From NCBI GenBank assembly GCA_948844705.1, contig CAQNVT010000071.1, positions 1 through 6,504 of the forward strand: a stretch of 6,504 nt of DNA. Reading direction: 5' to 3'. A model generated the notes under the pieces. That model worked only from the letters and a program-made list of their open reading frames with translations. It ran no database searches and had not been told where the DNA came from. This document shows positions 1 through 5,700 of this stretch, piece after piece; positions within the stretch are counted from its first letter, which is position 1; each line of letters opens with the position of its first letter. The translations under genes and the position numbers were made by a program. This DNA is from an uncultured Dorea sp. (GTDB lineage Bacteria; Bacillota; Clostridia; Lachnospirales; Lachnospiraceae).

Positions 1-1
1 G

Positions 2-616
2 ATCGAGCTGTTTGACACCGGTATCGCATTTCTTGCCGGCCTTATGATTATCCCGGCCGTATTTGCCTTTTCCGGCGGAGACAGAAACGCGCTGAATGCA
101 GGTCCGGGACTGATGTTCATGACGCTCCCGAAGGTATTCGCAAGCATGAAGCTCGGCGGTGTCATCGGAACGATCTTTTTCGTCCTTGTATTTTTTGCCG
201 CTCTTACATCGGCAATCTCCCTGATGGAGACGATCGTATCCATTTTCAGGGATAAATTCGGCTGGAGCCGCAAGGGCGCCAGCATCTTTGTAACCGTTCT
301 TTCACTGGCGCTTGGAATTCCGTCCTCCTTAGGCTTCGGACCTTTAGCATTCATAAGCTGGATGGGCATGTCTGTTCTCGATATCATGGACTTTGTAAGC
401 AACAGTGTATTAATGCCGATTGTGGCATTCTTCACCTGTATCTTTATCGGCTTTTTCATAGGGCCGAAAGCACTTGCCGATGAAGTAAAGGCAACCGACG
501 GCACTTTTAAAGCCGAGGGCATGTATACCGTTATCATCAAATGGGTTGCCCCGATCTTCCTTGTATTGATTCTTGGAAGCTCGGTCGCAAGCGCACTGGG
601 AATCTTTAAAATCTAA
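2..616 (+). CDS. Sodium-dependent transporter, NSS/SNF (LeuT-fold) family, C-terminal part (5' end outside window)
   Basis: This is the last 204 codons of a membrane symporter that uses the Na+ gradient to import a small solute, usually an amino acid in bacterial members. The frame is open to the left edge, so the real start lies upstream; the first in-frame ATG (44) is internal, because the codons before it (IELFDTGIAFLAGL) continue a conserved transmembrane helix. That helix runs into IIPAVFAF, typical of TM7 in this family. A second hydrophobic segment contains FFAALTSAISLMET; its Thr-Ser pair (bases 206-211) aligns, from memory, with the TM8 Na2-site Thr/Ser of LeuT. Three to four more hydrophobic segments follow, ending in the short tail ALGIFKI. 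The missing N-terminal half holds most substrate contacts, so the substrate cannot be named. It is the only plus-strand gene and converges on the minus-strand block at a shared hairpin. Confidence 0.9.
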   Translation: MELFDTGIAFLAGLMIIPAVFAFSGGDRNALNAGPGLMFMTLPKVFASMKLGGVIGTIFFVLVFFAALTSAISLMETIVSIFRDKFGWSRKGASIFVTVLSLALGIPSSLGFGPLAFISWMGMSVLDIMDFVSNSVLMPIVAFFTCIFIGFFIGPKALADEVKATDGTFKAEGMYTVIIKWVAPIFLVLILGSSVASALGIFKI

Positions 617-623
617 ATAAAAC

Positions 624-660
624 GAGGCGCCGTCTCCCTTTCAGCCAGAGACGGCGCCTC
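624..660. terminator. Bidirectional Rho-independent terminator between convergent genes
   Basis: The arms GAGGCGCCGTCTC (624-636) and GAGACGGCGCCTC (648-660) form a perfect 13-bp GC-rich stem with an 11-base loop. On the plus strand the stem is followed by ATTTTATT, and on the minus strand by GTTTTATTT, so each direction has a T-rich exit. It starts 7 bases after the transporter stop codon. On the other side the stop codon of the B3/B4 gene (664-666) lies in the T-rich flank. It should therefore end both the transporter transcript and the MATE-DegV-B3/B4 transcript. Confidence 0.92.
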
Positions 661-663
661 ATT

Positions 664-1332
664 TTATTCAACGATCCATATTTCCACTTCCGCAGCACCC
701 GCATATTTTTCCATATACCTTTTTCCATACTCCAGCGCCTTTTCCAGATCGCTGTTATCGGAAAAAGAATAGATCAAAGTCAGAACCTCCGATGCCTCCG
801 GAGTGATCATGGCCCGCTCCGAATCGCTGGTAGAACTTCCGATCGGCCCTCTTCCATCGGCAATAACCGGAAGCGCATCTATCTTAATTTCATCCTTTCC
901 GATTCCCTTATAGGTCTCTCCCTCTCTCCCGATACGGAAAATAAGCTCGTCATCTATCCTGGATGCATCATAGGAGCCTACAGAAAAGCCGGATTCTACA
1001 GAGATAAGGTTATTAGCGTCCACGACCGTATTCACCTCATAAAGCCCCTTTCCCTGTCCGATCCTCCGGATCAGCGCCTCCGACGATACGCGGTATCTGC
1101 TGGGGTCCTTTCCGAAAGCCTTATACGCCGCCCGCGATTCCCTGATATTGGGAATTTCATTTACGCCGTAATCAAAAACCGCATCTCTTGCCTGTTTATA
1201 AATATCCTTTTTCAGATATTTCCACAGCTCTTCGCTCTTCTTCTCCACCTTCACCTTATACTGCATACATCCGACACGCACAGGCGGCCATAACGCTTTC
1301 ATCTCTTTATCTATACTTATATTCTTTCTCAT
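664..1332 (-). CDS. Stand-alone B3/B4 domain protein (PheT editing-domain-like)
   Basis: The 222-residue protein resembles the B3/B4 domain of the phenylalanyl-tRNA synthetase beta chain, where that domain hydrolyses mischarged Tyr-tRNA(Phe). Visible family signatures are RESRAAYKAFGKDPSRYR (64-81), followed by SSEALIRRI, then VNTVVDANNLISVESGFSVG (100-119), and GPIGSSTSDSERAMIT (162-177). No synthetase, anticodon-binding or tRNA-binding domain is present, and the length suits the free-standing family, so this is not a broken pheT. No signal peptide or membrane segment is seen, so it should be cytosolic. The role of free-standing members is not firmly known; trans-editing of a misacylated tRNA or binding of an amino-acid-like ligand are inferences. 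The ATG is preceded by AGGGAG (1341-1346) at 8 bases, supporting the start. It lies 29 bases after the DegV gene and is probably the last gene of that operon. Confidence 0.88.
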   Translation of the reverse strand: MRKNISIDKEMKALWPPVRVGCMQYKVKVEKKSEELWKYLKKDIYKQARDAVFDYGVNEIPNIRESRAAYKAFGKDPSRYRVSSEALIRRIGQGKGLYEVNTVVDANNLISVESGFSVGSYDASRIDDELIFRIGREGETYKGIGKDEIKIDALPVIADGRGPIGSSTSDSERAMITPEASEVLTLIYSFSDNSDLEKALEYGKRYMEKYAGAAEVEIWIVE

Positions 1333-1361
1333 CGTATTTTCTCCCTGGCCGGCTTTTTTAT

Positions 1362-2225
1362 TTATCTCAGATTACCCATACAGAACACTGCCACGACTCC
1401 CGGACCTGTGTGGCTCCCGATTACCGTACCGATATTATTGATCAGAATGTTCGTTATTCCCATTTTCTTCCGCACCAGCTCCGCCACATACTCGGCGTCC
1501 TCCGGGCAGTCGCCGTGGGTAATCATAATGATATCATTCTCCCAGCCCCTGTACTGCTCCACGGCCATTTCCACAATTTTCTGAAGAGATTTCTTTCTTC
1601 CGCGCTCCTTTCCGATCACCTGGAGCTTTCCTTCATTGTCCATGTGGATCATGGGCTTGATCTGCACCATACTTCCAAGAACAGCTGTCGTCTTCGACAC
1701 GCGTCCGCCTCTCTGCAGATGATGGAGATCATCGATGGTCACGTTATGACAGATATTGAGCTTATGTTCCTCGGCCCATTCCGCCGCCTCCTCAACCGTC
1801 ATTCCCTCACTTTTGCGTTTCAGCACATAATACAGAAGAAGCGCCTCGCCCATGCAGGCACACAAAGTATCCACCACGATAACCTTTCTGTCCGGATATT
1901 CCTCCATAAGCTCCTCAGCCGCAAGCTTCATACTGTTACAAGTTCCGCTTAAGCCCGAGGAAAAGGCAAGATGCAGCACATCCTTTCCCTCCTTTAAAAA
2001 GGGCTCAAGCACCTTCTTTGCCTCCTCCGGATTTACCTGTGTGGTAACAGACATTTTTCCTGCACGCAGCTTCGCAAAAAATTCTTTGGAAGAAAGTCCC
2101 AGCATATCCTGATAGGTCTCCCCATCAATCGTATATTTTAAAGGAATAAACGGAACATTTCTCTCCTGAAGCCATTCCTTCGGTACATCGACCGTACTGT
2201 TTACCGTAACGATATATTCTTTCAT
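1362..2225 (-). CDS. DegV family protein (fatty-acid-binding, FakB-like)
   Basis: This 287-residue protein has the normal DegV length and two-domain pattern. DegV proteins bind a single fatty acid; FakB members present it to the kinase FakA, which makes acyl-phosphate for phospholipid synthesis. Visible signatures are the N-terminal strand and STVDVP (10-15), TTQVNPEE (61-68, usually TSQP-like), SSGLSGT (89-95), the VDTLCACMGEALLL stretch (118-131), LHHLQRGGRVSK (167-178), IKP (189-191), a basic ERGRKKS stretch (207-213) and GSHTGPGVVAVF (270-281). TTQ, SSGLSGT and the GSHTGPG loop correspond to the family's carboxylate-binding region. It is soluble, with no signal peptide. The ATG follows the MATE stop codon after 2 bases, and its SD-like AAGGAAAGG lies inside the MATE 3' end, which suggests translational coupling. 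Bacteria usually carry several DegV paralogues, and the fatty-acid preference cannot be read here. No fakA is in the window. Confidence 0.93.
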   Translation of the reverse strand: MKEYIVTVNSTVDVPKEWLQERNVPFIPLKYTIDGETYQDMLGLSSKEFFAKLRAGKMSVTTQVNPEEAKKVLEPFLKEGKDVLHLAFSSGLSGTCNSMKLAAEELMEEYPDRKVIVVDTLCACMGEALLLYYVLKRKSEGMTVEEAAEWAEEHKLNICHNVTIDDLHHLQRGGRVSKTTAVLGSMVQIKPMIHMDNEGKLQVIGKERGRKKSLQKIVEMAVEQYRGWENDIIMITHGDCPEDAEYVAELVRKKMGITNILINNIGTVIGSHTGPGVVAVFCMGNLR

Positions 2226-2227
2226 TT

Positions 2228-3628
2228 TTACATTTCCTTTCCTTCATTTTCACCTATCATACCACTTTTATCCATATCGCGCAAAATTTTTTTAAATGTA
2301 ATGAAAAATAATGTCCCGGCCGTCGTGACCGAGATGATATCTGCGATCGGCTCCGCCCGGTAAATTCCCATAACTCCCATAAACCTTGGAAGAATAACGG
2401 CCAGAGGAATCAAAAGGATCACCTTCCTTAAAAGTGCAATAAAAACCGATACCTTCGCCTGCCCCAGAGCCACAAAGGTGCTCTGGCATGCCGACTGAAT
2501 TCCGAAAAATAAAAAACCCAGAAAGTATACCGGCATAACCTCCGCCGTAAGCTCGGCAAGCTGCCGATTATTTGTAAATATCCCGGCATAGAGTCCCGGC
2601 GCGACAACCGCAATTCCGCTGAGAATAAACATCGACGAAAAAGTTACGATAACCAGCCTGAAAAAAGTTCCCTTGACACGCTCTTTATTCCCCGCTCCGT
2701 AATTGTAGCTGATAATAGGCTGCACCCCCTGTGTGACTCCCTGTGCCGGAATCCCGATAAACTGCATGATGCTGCTCAGGATCGCCATTGTCCCCACATA
2801 AAGATCACCCCCATATTTCTGAAGTCCTGTATTAAGCGTAACACTTACAAGGCTTTCCGTGCTCTGCATGATAAACGGAGATACGCCAAGCGCTGCAATC
2901 CTTCCGATATATTCCGGCTGCAGCCGGATATTTTTCCTCCTCAGCCGGATCACGCTTTTTTCCGACACAAGAAACTGTACGACCCACACGGCGCTTACCG
3001 CCTGAGAAATCACCGTAGCGATCGCCGCTCCTTTTACCCCCAGCCCGAGCACAAAGATAAACACCGGATCAAGACAGATATTAAGCACTGCCCCGATCAG
3101 TACGGACAGCATGGCGGTCTTTGCCTCTCCCTGTCCGCTGATAAAGGTATTAAGCCCCAGAGCCGCCTGTACAAATAAAGTTCCCGCAAGATAGATGCCT
3201 ATGTATCCTTCTGCATACCCGATCGTCGCATCACTGGCTCCGAAGGCATACAGAACCGGCCTTTTAAATACGGAAAAGAAAGCTGTCAGAACCGCCGCAA
3301 ACAGGAGGATCAGCCCTGCCGAATTTCCCAGGATCCGCTCTGCCCTCCCGTAATCCTTCCTCCCAAGTTCTATGGAGGCCAGAGGCGCGCCGCCCATTCC
3401 CGCAAATGCACTGAACGCGGATATGAGCATAATGATCGGAAACGTCACCCCTACCCCCGTAAGCGCGACATCCCCGTAATCTGCAATGTGTCCGATATAA
3501 ATACGGTCCACGATGTTATATAAAATATTAATCAGCTGTGCAGCCACCGACGGAAGCGCCATCGACACCATGAGCCTTCCGAGGGGAGCGCTGCCAAGTC
3601 TTTCATCCCTTCCGGAATCCTTCTGCAT
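2228..3628 (-). CDS. MATE family multidrug efflux transporter, MepA-like
   Basis: This inner-membrane antiporter of 466 residues is normal in length for the family and should carry about 12 transmembrane helices in two six-helix halves. MATE proteins export cationic or otherwise toxic compounds using a Na+ or H+ gradient. Visible signatures are ALPSVAAQLINILYNIVDRI (24-43) followed by YIGHI, FISGQGEAKTAMLSVLIGA (162-180), LNICLDPVFIF (182-192), and QGVQPIISYNYGAGNKERVK (300-319), the last typical of MepA-like members. EPIADIISV (426-434) lies in the last helices. The start at 3628 is preferred over the in-frame ATG at 3646: AGGGAGG (3636-3642) sits 7 bases before 3628, while 3646 has no good SD and would lie only about 9 bases after the predicted transcription start. 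It is the first gene of the MATE-DegV-B3/B4 operon. The substrate cannot be predicted; some MATE proteins export metabolites rather than drugs. Confidence 0.95.
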   Translation of the reverse strand: MQKDSGRDERLGSAPLGRLMVSMALPSVAAQLINILYNIVDRIYIGHIADYGDVALTGVGVTFPIIMLISAFSAFAGMGGAPLASIELGRKDYGRAERILGNSAGLILLFAAVLTAFFSVFKRPVLYAFGASDATIGYAEGYIGIYLAGTLFVQAALGLNTFISGQGEAKTAMLSVLIGAVLNICLDPVFIFVLGLGVKGAAIATVISQAVSAVWVVQFLVSEKSVIRLRRKNIRLQPEYIGRIAALGVSPFIMQSTESLVSVTLNTGLQKYGGDLYVGTMAILSSIMQFIGIPAQGVTQGVQPIISYNYGAGNKERVKGTFFRLVIVTFSSMFILSGIAVVAPGLYAGIFTNNRQLAELTAEVMPVYFLGFLFFGIQSACQSTFVALGQAKVSVFIALLRKVILLIPLAVILPRFMGVMGIYRAEPIADIISVTTAGTLFFITFKKILRDMDKSGMIGENEGKEM

Positions 3629-3635
3629 AAAAATA

Positions 3636-3642
3636 CCTCCCT
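3636..3642 (-). promoter_or_regulatory. Ribosome binding site that fixes the MATE start at 3628
   Basis: On the minus strand AGGGAGG is followed by the 7-base spacer TATTTTT and ATG (3628). This site lies downstream of the first in-frame ATG (3646), so it can serve only the inner start, which removes six residues (MQGGIF) from the longest reading frame. Confidence 0.85.
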
Positions 3643-3661
3643 GCATTTAAACCTAAAAAGC

Positions 3662-3690
3662 ATTATACCCAAATCTGCAGGAATTGTAAA
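3662..3690 (-). promoter_or_regulatory. Near-consensus sigma A promoter of the MATE-DegV-B3/B4 operon
   Basis: On the minus strand the -35 box is TTTACA (3685-3690, 5 of 6 to TTGACA), the spacer is exactly 17 bases (3668-3684), and the -10 box is TATAAT (3662-3667, 6 of 6). Transcription should begin near 3655, giving a leader of about 27 bases to the ATG at 3628. The promoter lies in the short gap after the SpoVAF-like gene. A housekeeping-strength promoter here suggests that vegetative expression of the efflux operon is separate from the spore gene upstream. Confidence 0.82.
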
Positions 3691-3696
3691 TTCTAT

Positions 3697-5058
3697 TTAA
3701 TTTAATTTTACATTCAGATAATTTCTTCCCGAAAGCGTCTTGTTAAAGCAGAGGCTTATGATGATCACCGCACACCCGGCCGCAAAACCGATCCAGTTAA
3801 AGAGCGCCGTCAGGATAAGAAGCTGAAGTCTCATGAATTTCAGCGCATATCCCAGCTCAAAGTTGGGCTGCGTATAATTTGCCACTGCCACAAACGCCAT
3901 ATAGAGCATGACCTCCGCATTAAACCATCCGGACTGTACCGAGAACTCTCCCATTACAAGACCCGCGATCACACTTAAAGGAGTGCTCAGCATACTCGGC
4001 GTATTCATCGCCGCAAGCCTGAGTCCGTCAATGGCAATCTCCAGAATCAGAAGCTGGAAGATCAGTGGAATATTCACCGTGTCCTTAAGCGCCACAAAAG
4101 CAAAAACCTCCGGAAGCCAATTTAAATTCTGCATGAACAAAAGAAATACCGGGGTAAGAAATACCGTCATGACCGTGATCAACGTCCTTGCAAATTTCAG
4201 ATACACATTCGTAAGCGTCGGAAAATAATAGTCATTTGCCTCTTCGATCATATCAAGGATCGAGGTCGGAAGGATCATGGCAGAAGGAGAATTGTCTACA
4301 AGAAGCACAACCTTCCCCTCCAGAAGGCATGCCGTCGCCGTATCCGGACGCTCGGTAAACTTAAACTTCGGAAAAGGATTGTACCATTTCCGCTTAAACA
4401 GACACTCCGCAAGGCTCTGCTGATTCATCCGCAGGGCATCTGTTTTAATGCTCTTTATCCGCTTTGACACCGTATCAAGAAGCGCCTTGTCCACCCGGTC
4501 CTTCATATAGCAGATCGCCACATCCGTGCGGGAGCTGTCCCCGATCTCCACCATTTCCATAGTAAGATGCGGATCACGGATCCTTCTTCGCATCATCGCC
4601 GTATTAAATACGATCGTCTCCACGAATCCGTCCCTTGATCCGCGCAGAGATTTATCCTTATCCGGCTCCTCCACGCTTCTTGCAGGATACGTGCGGCAGT
4701 CAATGGCAATACATGCCTCATAACCATCCACGAAAAGAACCGTCACGCCCGACAGAACATTTTTAACCGCCTGGTCAAAGTCCCCGTAGATATCCACTTC
4801 CGCATAAGGAATACAGACCCTCGAAAATTCTGTGGCATCCTTCGGCATGTCCTCCTCCGTCACCTTAAGAAAGGAATCCATGATCTTAAGCAAGACCTCA
4901 TCCTTCGTAAATCCGTCTATAAAATAAAAAGAAGAAACGCGTCCCCCGATATACATGTCCCTCTGAATAATATCGAAGCTTTCCTGAACCGGAAGTATCT
5001 CGTTCATATACGCGACGCTCTCTTCTCTTGAAGCTGTTATCTTTTTTGTATCCGGCAT
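3697..5058 (-). CDS. spoVAF: SpoVAF-like spore membrane protein (GerA A-subunit family), shortened C-terminus
   Basis: This GerA-family protein of 453 residues has a soluble N-terminal domain of about 285 residues followed by a membrane domain of about five hydrophobic segments. Signatures numbered from the 5058 start: SFYFIDGF (43-50), TVLFVDG (106-112), YPARSVEEPDKDKSLRGSRD (124-143) then GFVETIVFN, RRRIRDPHL (157-165), TERPDTATACLLEGKVVLLV (235-254) and ELGYALKFMRL (401-411). The YPARSVEEP and RRRIRDP wording matches, from memory, SpoVAF more closely than nutrient-receptor GerAA subunits. In Bacillus, SpoVAF sits in the spore inner membrane and, with FigP, acts as an ion channel that boosts germination. 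No spoVAC/D/E or gerB/gerC-type gene lies nearby, so this copy stands alone. The protein ends soon after its last helix (SGRNYLNVKLN), without the usual proline-rich tail after the YL motif. GGAGGA abuts the ATG at 5064 but is 6 bases from the ATG at 5058, so 5058 is preferred. A GerAA assignment remains possible. Confidence 0.88.
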   Translation of the reverse strand: MPDTKKITASREESVAYMNEILPVQESFDIIQRDMYIGGRVSSFYFIDGFTKDEVLLKIMDSFLKVTEEDMPKDATEFSRVCIPYAEVDIYGDFDQAVKNVLSGVTVLFVDGYEACIAIDCRTYPARSVEEPDKDKSLRGSRDGFVETIVFNTAMMRRRIRDPHLTMEMVEIGDSSRTDVAICYMKDRVDKALLDTVSKRIKSIKTDALRMNQQSLAECLFKRKWYNPFPKFKFTERPDTATACLLEGKVVLLVDNSPSAMILPTSILDMIEEANDYYFPTLTNVYLKFARTLITVMTVFLTPVFLLFMQNLNWLPEVFAFVALKDTVNIPLIFQLLILEIAIDGLRLAAMNTPSMLSTPLSVIAGLVMGEFSVQSGWFNAEVMLYMAFVAVANYTQPNFELGYALKFMRLQLLILTALFNWIGFAAGCAVIIISLCFNKTLSGRNYLNVKLN

Positions 5059-5064
5059 ATCCAT

Positions 5065-5070
5065 TCCTCC
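5065..5070 (-). promoter_or_regulatory. Ribosome binding site that fixes the SpoVAF-like start at 5058
   Basis: On the minus strand the sequence reads GGAGGA-ATGGAT-ATG. The SD touches the outer ATG (5062-5064), leaving no usable spacer, but is 6 bases from the inner ATG (5056-5058). Initiation at 5058 removes Met-Asp from the longest reading frame and gives MPDTKKITAS as the N-terminus. Confidence 0.8.
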
Positions 5071-5093
5071 ATCTTTAATCCATAATTTAAGAA

Positions 5094-5122
5094 TAGAATA
5101 TCCGGTTTTCTATAAAATATGT
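5094..5122 (-). promoter_or_regulatory. Possible forespore-type (sigma G-like) promoter of the SpoVAF-like gene
   Basis: On the minus strand ACATA (5118-5122) and TATTCTA (5094-5100) are 17 bases apart. Against the Bacillus sigma G pattern (GHATR, about 18 bases, CATNHTA) this is 4 of 5 at -35 and 6 of 7 at -10. It would start transcription near 5087, about 30 bases before the start codon. The same region gives a weaker partial match to sigma F. The region is AT-rich, so a chance match is quite possible; the function of the gene is the main support. Confidence 0.4.
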
Positions 5123-5164
5123 AATCTGGGACGTAGTAAAATTAATTTTACTACGTCCCAGATT
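5123..5164. repeat. Perfect 42-bp palindrome between dut and the SpoVAF-like gene
   Basis: Two 21-base arms (5123-5143 and 5144-5164) are exact reverse complements with no spacer; the core arm reads GGGACGTAGTAAAATT and its mirror follows directly. As RNA it would make a stem of about 19 bp with a tetraloop from either strand. It starts 23 bases past the dut stop codon, so it may end or stabilise the nrdD-nrdG-dut transcript. However, the bases after the stem on the minus strand (ACATATTTTATAG) are not an immediate U-tract, so it is not a textbook terminator. The rest of the 5071-5187 gap holds the candidate promoter at 5094-5122, an extra GTCCCA at 5176-5181, and nothing else recognised. Confidence 0.9.
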
Positions 5165-5187
5165 GAAAATACCCTGTCCCAAACCAA

Positions 5188-5700
5188 CTAATTCGTGCTT
5201 CCGAATCCCCCGTTTCGGATCTCTGTCACATCATCATCCATCGTAATCCCGTATTCCACGAAGATTCCCTGCATAAATCCCTGCCCGGTATCGATCTCCA
5301 GCAGCTTTTTTTCGTTGCTGTCATTGGTAATCTTCGCAAAGATATGCCCTTCATTATCCGAATAAAAATAATCACTGTCGATGATCCCGACGGTATTATT
5401 AAGCTGAAGGCGGTATTTAAAGCCAAGCCCGCTTCTTGGATAGCATTTAAGCACCCAGTTTTCCTGCATCTCTACCCGGATACCGGTAGGCACCTTCACC
5501 GTTTTCCCCGGCGCCAGCACAATCGGAAACGGCGTAAAAAAATCATAGCCCGCCGACCCCTTCGTCGCGCGCTTCGGAAGCTTGATCTCATGATAGATCT
5601 CCCGGATCTCCTCCTCCTCAAGCGGTTCAAAGGCATCCAGGAATGCCTCCTTAAACTGTCTGTAGCTGACCTTGTGAAACTGTGCAACCCTCTTAGCCAT
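5188..5700 (-). CDS. dut: dUTP diphosphatase (dUTPase)
   Basis: This cytosolic enzyme hydrolyses dUTP to dUMP and pyrophosphate, keeping uracil out of DNA and supplying dUMP for dTMP synthesis. All five trimeric-dUTPase motifs are visible in order: SAGYDFF (49-55), PRSGLGFK (88-95), NTVGIIDSDY (102-111, with Asp108 as the expected catalytic base and Tyr111 facing the deoxyribose), GQGFMQGIF (139-147) and RNGGFGST (162-169, the P-loop-like flexible tail). At 170 residues it is slightly longer than the usual 145-155, because about 35 residues, including an acidic EPLEEEEIREIYHE stretch, precede motif 1. Their role is unknown. The ATG overlaps the end of nrdG by 8 bases (ATGGCTAA). AGGAG (5713-5717) lies 12 bases upstream, rather far, so coupling to nrdG translation is likely. 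A dCTP deaminase is less likely because motif 5 is the dUTPase form. Confidence 0.93.
   Translation of the reverse strand: MAKRVAQFHKVSYRQFKEAFLDAFEPLEEEEIREIYHEIKLPKRATKGSAGYDFFTPFPIVLAPGKTVKVPTGIRVEMQENWVLKCYPRSGLGFKYRLQLNNTVGIIDSDYFYSDNEGHIFAKITNDSNEKKLLEIDTGQGFMQGIFVEYGITMDDDVTEIRNGGFGSTN

Noticed and set aside
44..616. A complete 190-residue transporter starting at the ATG at 44
   Set aside because: The codons before 44 continue the same frame to the window edge and encode a conserved part of TM7; the gene is cut by the window, not short.
1188..1952. A 254-codon plus-strand open frame across the B3/B4 and DegV genes
   Set aside because: It is antisense to two well-recognised families, its translation is low-complexity (His-, Leu-, Ser-rich) without family motifs, and no SD site supports it. 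It is a shadow of the minus-strand codon bias.
3681..3693. Inverted repeat GAATT-GTA-AATTC overlapping the -35 box of the MATE promoter, possibly an operator
   Set aside because: Five-base AT-rich arms are easily found by chance, and no regulator gene is nearby. Its overlap with the promoter is noted only as a weak possibility.
3640..3700. A terminator after the SpoVAF-like gene
   Set aside because: No GC-rich hairpin with a U-tract is present in the gap, so transcripts may read into the MATE operon or end by another route.
3908..4228. A 106-codon plus-strand open frame inside the SpoVAF-like gene
   Set aside because: It is antisense to the conserved membrane domain and shows no family motif or SD site.
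3697..5064. Start of the SpoVAF-like gene at 5064
   Set aside because: GGAGGA directly touches that ATG with no spacer, whereas the ATG at 5058 has a proper 6-base spacer.
5123..5164. Treating the 42-bp palindrome as a plain Rho-independent terminator of dut
   Set aside because: Neither strand has a U-tract directly after the stem, and the stem is AT-rich at its apex. It is kept as a repeat/palindrome with termination only as one option.
5123..5187. A CRISPR repeat or small mobile element end
   Set aside because: There is only one palindrome, with no regularly spaced direct repeats, no visible target-site duplication and no cas or transposase gene in the window.
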